A DNA stretch of 64,000 bases from Acidobacteriota bacterium (GCA_003225055.1 QIAU01000128.1:38742-102741); one strand, 5' to 3'. Shown: positions 8,587-18,153, counted from the first letter of the stretch. Program-made: numbers and translations. Notes: a model not told the origin generated them from the letters alone.

Positions 8587-11541
8587 TCAGAATGCCTGCC
8601 CTAAGGTGATGAAAAACTGAGTGGCCTTAACGCCGGAGATGGGATTCAGATTGCGTCCAACATCAAAGCGAACCGGCCCGACTGGCGTGGCATACCTGAA
8701 CCCGATACCAACCGTGTTGGTGTAGTTGCGAATCAGCTGGCGGATATTGATCGGACCATAGATATTGCCGCCGTCGTAAAAGAGGGCGCCGCCTAATTCC
8801 TGTCCCAACAGGTTTAAGCCCAAGGGGAAGCGGACCTCGGAGTTAACCATAAATAGCTGGTTGCCCCCGATGGGCACCCGAATGTTGGTGCAGGTGCTGG
8901 GGTCATTAGGTTTCGAGCAGGCCAGGACGGTGCGTTGCGGGCCGGCGCCGTTGATGGGGAAGCCGCGAAGAGTGGTTTCCCCACCGGAAAAGAAGCGCTC
9001 GCTGGTGGGAATGTGGCTGGAGGCGAACGACTTGGCTAACCCGAGGGTCAGGCGATTGGCCCACACCAGATTTTTCTTAGCGAGAAGCGGCTGGTAATAG
9101 GCGCTCTGGCCCATAAAACGGACGAAATTTGTATTCGAACCGAGAAACTTGGGGGTAATAGCGAAATCCAGCGTCTGGTAGAAGCCCTGATGTGCATCGA
9201 GAGGCTGGTCGCGAGTGTCGCGAATCCAGGTGGACGACAGAGTGGAGAGCCGCAGCCTTTGGTCCTCCGGCAGCACCAGCCCGGGGATTATCAGATTGGA
9301 GAGAACGGTGCGGCGAAAACGATAGCGCAATTGAAGGCGGCGGCTGCCGTCCTGGTTGAGCGGTTTCTCCAGCTGCCAGGAGCCCTCGCCGAGACGGGCT
9401 TCAAATATCGGGTTCTCGGTGGTTCGTTCGATCGACGTGCTGATGAGAGATTTCCAGCCCGACAAGCGGAAGTGGGGGACCGTGTAAGTTGTGACTGCAC
9501 GCTGATCGAGGCGTGACGCGAGCAGCGAGAGCGAGAGCGACTCGGCAAGCCCGCGGACGTTGTCGCGCTTGTATTCGATTGAACCGCGTGGGCTCACGAA
9601 CGTCCTCTCCGAAAAAGTGAAGTTCTTGTTGCCTACGCCCACAGTGGGCAGTCCGGGCAGGGCAATCGATCCGGTGGGCAAATTGCCGCCCCGGCGTGCG
9701 AGCTCAAGGCCAAAGCCATAGTTCAAGGAATTCCTTTTGCCTTCATGCATCTTGATCAAAACGTCTTCGTTGTCCTGGTTGGTGATGGGGCGGCGCGGTT
9801 CCACATTGGCCCAGTCGAATACCCCCAGGTCATACAACTTGCTCTCCGACTCCAGGAGATCTTTTTGGCTGAGCCGGGCCTCAGGGTGCAGGCCGGCAAT
9901 TCTGTTGATTAAAGAGGTGCGGGTAACGTTCTGACCGAGGAGCACCACCTGGTCTACCTGAACCTGCTGTTTTTCCTGGATGCTGTAGGTAACGTCGACT
10001 CGGGTAGGGTCGTCGGGGTGAGGCGAGACACGCGAATTGAATTCCGCATTGGGGAAACCGCGGTCCAGATACGCAGCCAGGATTTCAGAACGGTCGGCGG
10101 CCAGGGCCTTGGGTGAAAAAGGTCTGCCGGGTCGCAGCTGAAAGCCTCCCTTGCCCTGAAGCTCATGTCCGGAAACGCGGTAGTTACCCTGGAGCGACAG
10201 GTTGTCCACCCGGGTTTGCGGGCCCTCAGCGATCACGAAACGGGCATAGAGTTTCGGTTCGCGATCAACGATCTCCTGGTCCACCTTGACCTGTTCGTAG
10301 CCACGATCTTTGTAAAAGGTCTCGAGGTTTTTGACACTCTGTTTGGCCAGCTTGTCGCTGAACTTGCCGCGCCAAAAAAACAAGTGGTGCGGTTTGACCA
10401 GGACGTGTTTGGTGAGTTCGTCCTCATCGGCGTGCTGATTGCCGCGAAAGGTGATTTCCTGCACCTTATGTCGGCGACCCTTGTCGATATTGTAGAGCAG
10501 GCTGGCCTGGCCGTCTTGTTTTTGAAAATTCGGCGTGACGTGCGCGTCGAAGAAGCCCTTGCTTTGGAAGAAGTCGGCGAGGTTGCGGCGTCCTTCTTCG
10601 ACCAGATCGGCGTCGATCGCGCCCTCGGAGAATAGGGGAATGAGTCTTTTTTCCCGGCGGCCGCTCAGCAAGGGAATCAAGGAGAGCCGCGCGCCTGTGA
10701 GTTTGATATCTACGATGGGACCTATCGTGACCTTAACCAGGATGTCGGCGCGGTTGGTTTCTGGATGATATTGGGCCTGAGAGAAGTCAACTCTGCTGGC
10801 GAGGCGATGCTGGCTGGCCAGATCCTTCTTCATCAGTACCAAGCCGTTGTTGATCCGCTTCGGCGTGTACTTCTTGCCCGGTTTGAGCGAAGCCCGCGTG
10901 GCTAACGCCCGCAGCGTTTGAGTGTCGTCGACCAGCCGCCTGGCCTCCCCAGGCGTCGGCCCGCGTACTTCCAGGGTGCCGATTTTCGCCCGCTCGCCGA
11001 GGTTTACGTGGAACACGACATTGGCGAGCATGTGTTCTTCGTCGAATCGCGGCTCGGTGCGCACCTGCGCCTGAAAGAATCCGCTGGCTATGAGAAATTT
11101 CAGTAGCGCCCCTCCAGCAGCATAAGCAGTCTCGTGCTTGTAAGGAGTTTGGTGGGGGATATTGGCCACCTGCAACAGGCGGGCGTAAGGAAAGTGCTTG
11201 GTGGCTCCAGGAAAATCCAGGACTCCGAAGTAGAAAGCGGGCTCCAGCGTGAAGGTCACATGCAGCCCCGCGGGATCAGGTTTCGCGTCCAGTTTCACCT
11301 GGCTGAATCGTCCGGTTTGTTTCAGGGCGTAGATCGTGTTCTGAATGCTGCGGTTCGAGTAGAGGTCGCCAGACTTGAGCTGGATTAGGGGGCGATACGG
11401 GTCTACCGAGATCTTTGGATTCGCCACAACCTCGACGACGCCGACTTTCTGTCCTTCGTAGGAAACCTTGCCGCTTTCCTGGGATTGAAGTTGGGCGGGA
11501 CAGGCTAGAACCAAAAGGGCTGCGACAATCCAGAAGCGCAT
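8587..11541 (-). CDS. Omp85 family outer-membrane assembly protein (TamA/BamA-like) with about seven POTRA units
   Basis: The 984-residue protein starts with a signal peptide (MRFWIVAALLVLACPAQLQSQ). About seven consecutive POTRA-like units can be seen up to roughly residue 590. Their starts include KVGVVEVVANPK, AKIGTLEVRGPTPG, IVDIKLTGARLS, KVQEITFRGNQHADEDEL, RVDNLSLQGNYRVSGHEL and QVDQVVLLGQNVTRTSL. The remaining third is the 16-strand barrel, with the conserved L6 motif as GGETTLRGFPINGAG and a C-terminal phenylalanine. It inserts or folds proteins into the outer membrane. Pairing with the tamB-like gene suggests a TAM-type role, but TamA normally has three POTRAs and BamA five, so I give no gene symbol. 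Confidence 0.88.
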   Translation of the reverse strand: MRFWIVAALLVLACPAQLQSQESGKVSYEGQKVGVVEVVANPKISVDPYRPLIQLKSGDLYSNRSIQNTIYALKQTGRFSQVKLDAKPDPAGLHVTFTLEPAFYFGVLDFPGATKHFPYARLLQVANIPHQTPYKHETAYAAGGALLKFLIASGFFQAQVRTEPRFDEEHMLANVVFHVNLGERAKIGTLEVRGPTPGEARRLVDDTQTLRALATRASLKPGKKYTPKRINNGLVLMKKDLASQHRLASRVDFSQAQYHPETNRADILVKVTIGPIVDIKLTGARLSLIPLLSGRREKRLIPLFSEGAIDADLVEEGRRNLADFFQSKGFFDAHVTPNFQKQDGQASLLYNIDKGRRHKVQEITFRGNQHADEDELTKHVLVKPHHLFFWRGKFSDKLAKQSVKNLETFYKDRGYEQVKVDQEIVDREPKLYARFVIAEGPQTRVDNLSLQGNYRVSGHELQGKGGFQLRPGRPFSPKALAADRSEILAAYLDRGFPNAEFNSRVSPHPDDPTRVDVTYSIQEKQQVQVDQVVLLGQNVTRTSLINRIAGLHPEARLSQKDLLESESKLYDLGVFDWANVEPRRPITNQDNEDVLIKMHEGKRNSLNYGFGLELARRGGNLPTGSIALPGLPTVGVGNKNFTFSERTFVSPRGSIEYKRDNVRGLAESLSLSLLASRLDQRAVTTYTVPHFRLSGWKSLISTSIERTTENPIFEARLGEGSWQLEKPLNQDGSRRLQLRYRFRRTVLSNLIIPGLVLPEDQRLRLSTLSSTWIRDTRDQPLDAHQGFYQTLDFAITPKFLGSNTNFVRFMGQSAYYQPLLAKKNLVWANRLTLGLAKSFASSHIPTSERFFSGGETTLRGFPINGAGPQRTVLACSKPNDPSTCTNIRVPIGGNQLFMVNSEVRFPLGLNLLGQELGGALFYDGGNIYGPINIRQLIRNYTNTVGIGFRYATPVGPVRFDVGRNLNPISGVKATQFFITLGQAF

Positions 11542-12114
11542 AAGGCATCACGTAGGTCGGACCTGTCGTCATCCTCCTGGACAGCCTTGAGGCTGCGGCG
11601 GGAGGGACTTCGCGTGCCCGCCAATCATTTGCGCTGCACGCCAGATCCTTCACCGGCTGACGCCGGTTCAGGATGACGACATAAGAAGAAAACGATCGCC
11701 ACAAAATGGCATTGTGGCTCGCCCTTCCGGCGGCCGAACAGGGACTGCCTTGTGATGCCCTTGTTTTTCCTGAAGATGCCCGCCGTCGTAGAAGTCGAAA
11801 GAGCAGCTCCGCCCAGAGCTGCAGCTGGTTACGCACGGCTGTTTGCCGGCAGATGGAGAGCAACGGTCGCGGTTCTCGACCCGAGACCCGATCCCTCGAC
11901 TCGCTCCCTTCGCTCCGGGCAGGCTCTTGGCGGACTTAGGTCCGGCTTGACAGGATGACAACATCGAGGGCGCGAATTTCATTCGACAGCAACCGTACAG
12001 GCGCGTTCGCATGGAAGTACGAGATGGTCTGTATTGTCTCTGTTGTAGTTGATCTTCTACTTTTGCTTTGAGGGGGCAGTACCCCTGTATCCCAAGTGCG
12101 ACGGGTCAAAGCTC
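11542..12114. other. Divergent intergenic region with palindromic scraps
   Basis: No gene is supported here. The stretch holds short inverted repeats (for example CCGG...CCGG around 11660) and phrases such as CAGGATGAC, at 11671 and 11950. These recur in intergenic DNA of this kind and look like degenerate repetitive elements. Promoters for both flanking genes should lie here, but I could not identify convincing boxes. Confidence 0.45.
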
Positions 12115-12990
12115 ATGGGTTTCCACCGCGCCAGCACGAGGATAATTTCTTTCGGGCCAGCTGCCGCCCTGCTGATCGCCTCGGTTCCGCTGGCCGGAAC
12201 CGAGACCGCTTCCGACCCAACCAAAATTCCTCCCAAACAATTGGTGCGCGAGGTCGTCAACCAGGAAGTCGACTCCTCGGAGGCGGACCACAGCCGCTGG
12301 ATGTATCGACAACAGCATACGGATCCCCGCAGCAATGAGTTGAAAGAGTGTATTGACACCAGCGAGGGGACAATTTGTCGTGTCCTGGCTCGCAATGGTC
12401 ATCCGCTCACACCGCAGGAAGAACAGCAAGAGATTCAGCAAATACAAGAATTGGCCGGGAATCCGGCAAGATTGCGGGAACAACAGAAAGCGCGTCGTCA
12501 GGATGCGGATCGGGCGCTGAAAATGGAGCAGCTGCTGCCAGACGCGTTCGATTACGAGTACGACGGCCGGGAGGGAAGATACGTTCGCCTTCGGTTTCGA
12601 CCCGCTCTTAACTTCAGGCCTCCCGACCGGGAAAGCCGTGTGTTCCATGGCATGGTGGGCAGCCTGCTCGTTGATCCCGAGTCCAAGCGACTGGTGGCAA
12701 TCAAAGGTCAACTAGTCAAGGATGTCGATTTCGGTCTGGGATTGCTCGGACGTTTGAGAAGAGGCGGCAGTTTCCAAGTGAGACGCGAAGAGGTTGGGAA
12801 AGGGGTCTGGCAGACTACTTTGCTGGATGTGAATATTCACGGCCGGGCTATATTCTTCAGGACGATCAATGCGCGGCAGCACGAAGTAACCGACAATTTC
12901 AAACGGGTGCCGTCCAATCTCACCGTGGCACAAGCGGCTTCCATGCTGGAAGGGCCGCTGTTCGAGGCGCGGTCAGAACACGCCCGCTGA
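12115..12990 (+). CDS. Exported protein of unknown function
   Basis: The 291-residue protein starts at the ATG at 12115, which gives a good signal peptide (MGFHRASTRIISFGPAAALL, with likely cleavage near the TETASD). An upstream start at 12049 would add 22 residues before the signal peptide and is unlikely. A Glu/Gln/Arg-rich, probably coiled-coil segment (PQEEQQEIQQIQELAG) lies near residue 100. The C-terminal half, with FHGMVGSLLVDPESKRLVAI and VNIHGRAIFFRTI, resembles the lipoprotein-carrier-like folds often found in acidobacterial secreted proteins. I do not recognise a family. Confidence 0.65.
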   Translation: MGFHRASTRIISFGPAAALLIASVPLAGTETASDPTKIPPKQLVREVVNQEVDSSEADHSRWMYRQQHTDPRSNELKECIDTSEGTICRVLARNGHPLTPQEEQQEIQQIQELAGNPARLREQQKARRQDADRALKMEQLLPDAFDYEYDGREGRYVRLRFRPALNFRPPDRESRVFHGMVGSLLVDPESKRLVAIKGQLVKDVDFGLGLLGRLRRGGSFQVRREEVGKGVWQTTLLDVNIHGRAIFFRTINARQHEVTDNFKRVPSNLTVAQAASMLEGPLFEARSEHAR

Positions 12991-13149
12991 CCTATAAGCA
13001 GAGATTTCACAACATATTCTCTACGTGATGTTCCAGCTCTGATTACACGGTTTTCCGAATTCTGGCAGCCGCGGTGGCTGAAGTAAATTCTTGGGTTGGG
13101 GATAACTTCGCAATTCTTTCCTTAGGCGCTGCCTGCAGAGAAACCGACG

Positions 13150-14214
13150 ATGAGGCTGGTCATATTCGGATTGACCGTGAGCTCTTCCTGGGGAAATGGA
13201 CACGCCACCATCTGGCGTGGTCTCTGCAGCGCGCTTGCTCGCCAGAATCATCAGATTACGTTTTTTGAGCGCGACGTTCCCTATTACGCGAATCATCGCG
13301 ATCTTTCGAATGCCGAGGATTACAAACTGGTCCTGTACCGGGACTGGGCGGATATCAAGGCGGCAGCGCGCGAGGTGGTTGCCAGCGCCGATTCGGCGAT
13401 CGTGACCTCCTACTGCCCGGATGCTCGCGCGGCGTCGGATCTGATTCTGGATTCACGGGAGCCGATGCGAATTTTCTATGATCTCGATACACCGGTCACA
13501 TTAGAGAGACTCAGTGCGGGCGAAGAAGTGGATTATGTACCTTCCTATGGCCTGGAACCCTTCGACCTGGTGTTGAGTTATACGGGTGGGAGGTCGCTTG
13601 TCGAATTACGTGATCGGTTGGGCGCGCGGCGGGTGGCTCCGCTGTATGGAAGTGCGGACCCCACATTGCATCGCCCGGTTGCGCCCTGCCCACGGTATGA
13701 CGCAGATTTGTCGTATCTCGGAACCTACGCTCCCGACCGCCAGGCCATGCTGGAAGAATTATTTATTGAGCCGGCGCGGCGCTGTCCCCAAAAGCGATTT
13801 GTGATCGGGGGAGCGCAGTATCCCACCGAATTTCCCTGGACCGAGAACATCTGGTTCGTCCGCCATGTGCCGCCGCCAGAGCATCCCGCTTTCTATTGTT
13901 CTTCTGCGCTGACTCTTAGTGTGACGCGCGCTGCCATGGCCGAGACGGGATATTGTCCCTCAGGACGGTTATTTGAAGCGGCGGCCTGTGGGACGCCGGT
14001 TATCAGCGATGCCTGGGATGGGCTGGAAGAGTTCTTCGAACCGGGGCGAGACATCCTGGTGGCCTCAAGTGCCAGCGATGTACAGGAGAGTTTGAAGTTC
14101 GATCGCGAACAATTGCGGCAAATGGGGAAGCGGGCGCGAGAGCGCGTGCTGGCAGAGCACACCTCGGAACATCGCTGCACCGAGTTGCTCAGTTTGCTGG
14201 AGGTTACAGCGTGA
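13150..14214 (+). CDS. CgeB-type glycosyltransferase
   Basis: The 354-residue protein is a GT-B fold glycosyltransferase. It begins with a nucleotide-binding-type strand (MRLVIFGLTVSSSWGNGHAT). Its C-terminal half has the PF13524-like signature GRLFEAAACGTPVISDAWDG followed by LEEFFEPGRDILVASS. It should transfer a sugar from a nucleotide donor in the cytoplasm. It opens a five-gene operon in which every following gene overlaps its predecessor, and overlaps the next gene by 4 bp. It is a close paralogue of the gene at 37894-39015, sharing SSWGNGHAT, YLGTYAPDRQA/YMGTYAPDRQA and RVLAEHTSEHR/RVLAEHTAEHR. Confidence 0.85.
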   Translation: MRLVIFGLTVSSSWGNGHATIWRGLCSALARQNHQITFFERDVPYYANHRDLSNAEDYKLVLYRDWADIKAAAREVVASADSAIVTSYCPDARAASDLILDSREPMRIFYDLDTPVTLERLSAGEEVDYVPSYGLEPFDLVLSYTGGRSLVELRDRLGARRVAPLYGSADPTLHRPVAPCPRYDADLSYLGTYAPDRQAMLEELFIEPARRCPQKRFVIGGAQYPTEFPWTENIWFVRHVPPPEHPAFYCSSALTLSVTRAAMAETGYCPSGRLFEAAACGTPVISDAWDGLEEFFEPGRDILVASSASDVQESLKFDREQLRQMGKRARERVLAEHTSEHRCTELLSLLEVTA

Positions 14215-14972
14215 GCACCTGGGGCGTGGTACCGGCGGCGGGGTTGGGAACTCGCATTCAACCGCTCGCTTTCTCTAAAGAACTCTTGCCGATCGGCACG
14301 CGGCGCGATGGCGAAACCGAAAGGCCCCGCGCCGTCTGCGAATACCTCGTGGAACGCATGCTGGAGGGAGGCGCAACTCGAATCTGCTTCGTGATTTCCC
14401 CGGCCAAGACCGACATCATGAATTACTTTGGCGGGCAGATCGGGAATGCTTCCATCTGTTACGCCATTCAGCCCGACCCCAGTGGACTGTGTGATGCCAT
14501 TTTCACGGCCCTGCCTTTCATTTCCCCCGAGGATGAAGTGCTGGTTGGGCTGCCGGATACGGTCTGGTTTCCAGAGAACGGTTTTGCCCATCTGCCCCCG
14601 AGAACTTTTTCCTTCTTGCTGTTTCCGGTTGAGCGCCCTGAGCTGTTCGACGCGGTTTTAGATAACCAAGAAGGGCGGGTGTACGAAGTTCAAGTAAAGG
14701 CAGCTCGTCCTTCGACGCATTGGATCTGGGGCGCTTTCAAGTTACCCGGCCAGGAACTTGCTGCTCTCCATGATTTGTGGCAACAGCGCGAGCGGAAGGA
14801 TCAGTATCTCGGGACTCTGGTAAACGCGCATATTGCGAACGGAGGCTATGTGCGGGCCGTACGACACGGTGAAACGTACGTTGACGTGGGAACGCTGCAT
14901 GGCTACCGCGAGGCAGTTCGACTTCTGTCGGAGGAGGGCAAGCACCGGCGTGGGATCCGTATCGCAGCCTAA
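14211..14972 (+). CDS. Sugar-1-phosphate nucleotidyltransferase
   Basis: The 253-residue protein starts at a GTG that overlaps the previous stop (GTGA). The N-terminus VVPAAGLGTRIQPLAFSKEL is the pyrophosphorylase signature of RmlA/GalU-type enzymes, with the usual Pro-Lys reduced to Ser-Lys. Later motifs are IQPDPSGLCDAI, VLVGLPDTVWF (acidic metal-site residue) and WIWGAFKLPG. It would make an NDP- or NTP-activated sugar for the glycosyltransferases around it. The donor sugar cannot be told from sequence alone. It is shorter than RmlA (about 290 residues), consistent with a lone catalytic domain. Confidence 0.85.
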   Translation: MSTWGVVPAAGLGTRIQPLAFSKELLPIGTRRDGETERPRAVCEYLVERMLEGGATRICFVISPAKTDIMNYFGGQIGNASICYAIQPDPSGLCDAIFTALPFISPEDEVLVGLPDTVWFPENGFAHLPPRTFSFLLFPVERPELFDAVLDNQEGRVYEVQVKAARPSTHWIWGAFKLPGQELAALHDLWQQRERKDQYLGTLVNAHIANGGYVRAVRHGETYVDVGTLHGYREAVRLLSEEGKHRRGIRIAA

Positions 14973-15819
14973 ACAGAGCGTGCTGTCCCTGCTGGCCACT
15001 CAGGATCGAGATCAAGAACAAGCTGAACCTCTGCGGGTACTCTTCTTGGCTGCGCATCCTGACGATGAAACCATCGGGGCCTCGGCGCTGTTGGGCCGGT
15101 TGCAGGATCGCATGGTTGTCTTTCTCACGGACGGTGCTCCACGTGATTCGCGCCTCTGGGCTCCGCATATAAGGGGATCGCGTGATGCCTATGCTTGTGC
15201 TCGCGCGGAGGAGGCCGCTTCCGCGTTGGCTTGTGCCGGAGTTCGGAGGGAACGAATCACTTTCCTCGGTGGAGTCGATCAAGAAGCCGTCCACGAGTTG
15301 CCCGTTCTGCTGAAGGCTTTCCGGGAAGTGGTGAGCGAGTTTCAGCCCGCTGCGATCATCACGCACCCGTACGAGGGCGGACATCCCGATCATGATGCCG
15401 CTGCCCTTGTCGCACATCTTGCAGCGCGGGCTCTTGAGCAGCCGGACAGGCGAGTCCCCAAGATTCTGGAGATGACGTCTTATCATGCCCGCAATGGTGG
15501 CAGAGTGAGTGGAGAGTTTCTTCCGCATATTGCGGCTGGAAATATTGCGGCTGGAAGTGAAGCTGAGATCAAGCTTACGCCGGAGGAGCGAGCCCGCAAG
15601 GCGCGAATGCTGGGCTGCTATCTTTCCCAGTGGCACGTCATTTCGGACTTTCCGCTGGAACCTGAGCGACTGCGAGTCGCGCCCGCGCACGACTTCACGG
15701 CCCCACCGCATGCAGGGAGTCTGTGGTACGAGACGCTGGGATGGCCTCTAACCGGGGTTAAGTGGCGCGAGATCGTGGCCCGGGCGCTGCCCCAAGTCAG
15801 CGAACTCACATGCCATTGA
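14950..15819 (+). CDS. PIG-L/LmbE family N-deacetylase
   Basis: The catalytic motif AAHPDDETIG near residue 35 and HPDHD near residue 140 supply the zinc ligands and general base of PIG-L family deacetylases. These remove the acetyl group from N-acetylglucosamine-type substrates. I chose the GTG at 14950, which overlaps the end of the previous gene by 23 bp and has GGAGGAGGG upstream; the frame stays open further upstream. The length of 289 residues fits the family. In this operon it probably deacetylates an amino sugar, which may then be re-acylated by the GNAT-type protein two genes downstream. Confidence 0.85.
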   Translation: MGSVSQPKQSVLSLLATQDRDQEQAEPLRVLFLAAHPDDETIGASALLGRLQDRMVVFLTDGAPRDSRLWAPHIRGSRDAYACARAEEAASALACAGVRRERITFLGGVDQEAVHELPVLLKAFREVVSEFQPAAIITHPYEGGHPDHDAAALVAHLAARALEQPDRRVPKILEMTSYHARNGGRVSGEFLPHIAAGNIAAGSEAEIKLTPEERARKARMLGCYLSQWHVISDFPLEPERLRVAPAHDFTAPPHAGSLWYETLGWPLTGVKWREIVARALPQVSELTCH

Positions 15820-16883
15820 CGGTTCTCAGTGTCAGCTATCCGTTAGCACCCGTCAGCGAGAGCACGGCGGGCGGAGCGGAGCAGGTTCTCGCCATGCTGG
15901 ACGAAGGCCTGACGGGAGCAGGCCATCGCTCGCTTGTGATTGCTCAGGGAGGCTCGCAGTGTCGAGGAACCCTGCTGCCGGTTAAAGCACCCGGCTTCCG
16001 CCTGGATGAAGATGTGCATGCGCTCGCGTGTATCGACCATCGAGCCGCCATCAAGTGGGCGCTCACACGGTTTGCAATCGACATTGTTCACCTGCATGGT
16101 CTCGACTTCGTAGACTACTTGCCGGAAGCGGGACCGCCCGTCGTAGTGACCGTGCATCTGCCAATTTCCTTTTATCCGCGTCAGGCTTTCCAACTCAGCC
16201 GGCCGGACACTCACTTGGTATGCGTCTCCGAATCGCAAGCCTGGACCTGTCCGGCGGGAGCAAAGATCTGGGGGGTGATTCGAAACGGCGTCCGCCTCGA
16301 CCCGTATCAACCGCCGAGAGTCAAGGGGAACTACGTATTCGCTTTAGGGCGCATCTGTCCGGAGAAGGGATTCGATATCGCCCTCGATGCCGCAACCGAG
16401 TGTGGCATCCCTTTGGTTTTGGCGGGAACGGTCTTCGGCTACGCAAGCCACCAGCAATATTTCGAAGACGTGATCCGGCCGAGGCTGACCGGCGACCACC
16501 GCTTCATCGGAGCGATTGGTCTGAAAGCAAAGCGGGAACTCTTGGCTGGCGCGCGATGCGTAGTGATACCCAGCCTTGTCGAGGAGACCAGCTCTCTGGT
16601 GGCCATGGAAGCCATGGCGTGCGGCACACCGGTAGTGGCATTCAAGCGCGGCGCGTTAACGGAACTGGTGGAGCACGGCCGCACCGGTTTGCTGGTCGAC
16701 AGCCGGTCAGAGATGGCTGCTGCCATGGAAGCGGCCGGCAATCTGAGTTCGAGCCTCTGTCGAGAATACGCCGAGAAACAGTTCTCGTCGGACGAGATGG
16801 TTCGCCAGTATCTGGCGCTTTACTCCCGGCTGGCTGCGAGTTCCCGCGTGCACATCGATTCAGACATAGAAAAGGTGGCATGA
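15810..16883 (+). CDS. GT4 family glycosyltransferase
   Basis: The 357-residue protein starts at the ATG at 15810, overlapping the deacetylase by 10 bp. GT-B features are an N-terminal GGAEQVLAMLDEGL loop, VHLHGLDFVDYLP, NGVRLDPY, and the donor-site block GRICPEKGFDIALDAA with SLVEETSSLVAMEAMACGTP (E-x7-E). It transfers a sugar with retention of configuration in the cytoplasm. The stop overlaps the next start (ATGA), which points to translational coupling. Its acceptor is presumably made in the same operon. Confidence 0.88.
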   Translation: MPLTVLSVSYPLAPVSESTAGGAEQVLAMLDEGLTGAGHRSLVIAQGGSQCRGTLLPVKAPGFRLDEDVHALACIDHRAAIKWALTRFAIDIVHLHGLDFVDYLPEAGPPVVVTVHLPISFYPRQAFQLSRPDTHLVCVSESQAWTCPAGAKIWGVIRNGVRLDPYQPPRVKGNYVFALGRICPEKGFDIALDAATECGIPLVLAGTVFGYASHQQYFEDVIRPRLTGDHRFIGAIGLKAKRELLAGARCVVIPSLVEETSSLVAMEAMACGTPVVAFKRGALTELVEHGRTGLLVDSRSEMAAAMEAAGNLSSSLCREYAEKQFSSDEMVRQYLALYSRLAASSRVHIDSDIEKVA

Positions 16884-17911
16884 TGAACATGCGCGACCAA
16901 TTCAGTGTTCGCGAGAACACGGATATCGAGTCCCTGAAGCTGCTTCGACCCGAGTGGGATGCGCTATGGCAGCGTTGCCCGAATGCGACGCCTTTCCAGC
17001 GGCCGGAGTGGCTGCTGCCCTGGGTCGAAGTTTTTCAGCCGCCTGAAATTTGGGCTCTCGAAGTTCGACGAGACAAGCAGTTGGTGGGACTTGCGCCCCT
17101 GTTCATTAATCACTGGGCGCCTGAGCCGGTTGTGAGTACGTTGGGCGCTTACACTTCAGATTATCTGGACTGGCTTATCGAGCCGGGCTCGCCTAGCCGC
17201 ATTGTGCAGAGCATCCTGGACTACATGCACGCCGACGCTCTGGCTGCCGACGGTCTGGAACTCTCAAACGTGCCGAGAGGGTCTCACTTGTTGAGGTCGG
17301 AATTCCTGAGCCGCTGGGAGTTCGAAGTTACGCCGGACGAAGCGTGCCCCGTCTTGCGACTTCCCAAGACAACGGAAGATCTCAAGACGATCGTACAGAA
17401 CGGGCAATTCAGAAATTTACAGAAGGCACGCCGCCGCGCGGAACGAGTCGGGCAAGTACAGGTTGAAGTCGCGACCCACCATACCCTGGACGAGCTGCTG
17501 GAAGGCTTGATGAGGCTGCACCAGGCTCGCTGGACGCAGGTACGGATGCCGGGGGTTCTGGCCAACGACGCAGCCCAGGAGTTCCACTACCGGGCCGCTC
17601 GCGGGCTTCTCGATCGCGGCGTGCTGCGCTTGTACGGACTGCGCCTGGGCGGTGTTCTGATTGGGGTGATGTACACCTTGGCAGAACGAAATGTGCTCTA
17701 TTGCTACCTGCAGGGGTTCGATCCCGACTATGCAGAATTCAGTCCCGGCGTACAGATGATCGGTGCAGTCGTAGAAGACGGGGTCAGGGAAGCGAAGCAA
17801 GCTGTGGATTTTCTGCGCGGGCGCGAACCTTACAAATATGCTTGGGGCGCCCAGGATGAACCGAGTTTTCGCTTGCGGGCGCGCGAGGATATGTGCTGCT
17901 CGGTTCCCTAG
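16880..17911 (+). CDS. GNAT-fold acyltransferase (BioF2-like/CelD-type)
   Basis: The 343-residue protein starts at the ATG at 16880, or the adjacent ATG at 16883, overlapping the previous TGA. The N-terminal part (EWDALWQRCPNATPFQRPEW) and the central RNLQKARRRAE, followed by LGGVLIGVMYTLAERNVLYC and the QGFDPDYAEFSPGVQMIG block, are typical of BioF2-like double-GNAT proteins. These occur in polysaccharide loci and transfer acyl or aminoacyl groups. It ends the operon and may acylate an amine exposed by the PIG-L deacetylase. The open frame continues far upstream, but that part is antisense-like noise over the GT4 gene. Confidence 0.82.
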   Translation: MMNMRDQFSVRENTDIESLKLLRPEWDALWQRCPNATPFQRPEWLLPWVEVFQPPEIWALEVRRDKQLVGLAPLFINHWAPEPVVSTLGAYTSDYLDWLIEPGSPSRIVQSILDYMHADALAADGLELSNVPRGSHLLRSEFLSRWEFEVTPDEACPVLRLPKTTEDLKTIVQNGQFRNLQKARRRAERVGQVQVEVATHHTLDELLEGLMRLHQARWTQVRMPGVLANDAAQEFHYRAARGLLDRGVLRLYGLRLGGVLIGVMYTLAERNVLYCYLQGFDPDYAEFSPGVQMIGAVVEDGVREAKQAVDFLRGREPYKYAWGAQDEPSFRLRAREDMCCSVP

Positions 17912-18153
17912 ACCATTCCCGCAACCTGGCAAGGGGCCTGGCTCCTGCAATCGGATTCCTGGTTCTGAGGCCAGGCATATCCCTCCTACCCCTCCTACAT
18001 ACCAACCTGCAGAGGGCTTCTACACATCCAAGGGTCAACTAGGTGCGGTGGACCGTCCCCAGGCTGTGCCTCCGGGTGGCGAACCTTAGGGTTTAGCTTG
18101 GGGACGGGATCCCTTGATCCCATAACCTTCTGAGGAAACGCATTGCGGCGCGT

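Noticed and set aside
11276..12012. Minus-strand open frames across the gap before 12115
   Set aside because: They are rich in Arg and Ser, lack motifs and cross palindromic intergenic scraps.
16028..16879. N-terminal extension of the GNAT-type gene
   Set aside because: The frame stays open upstream but is Arg/Gly/Pro-rich noise over the GT4 gene; homology starts only at the ATG at 16880.
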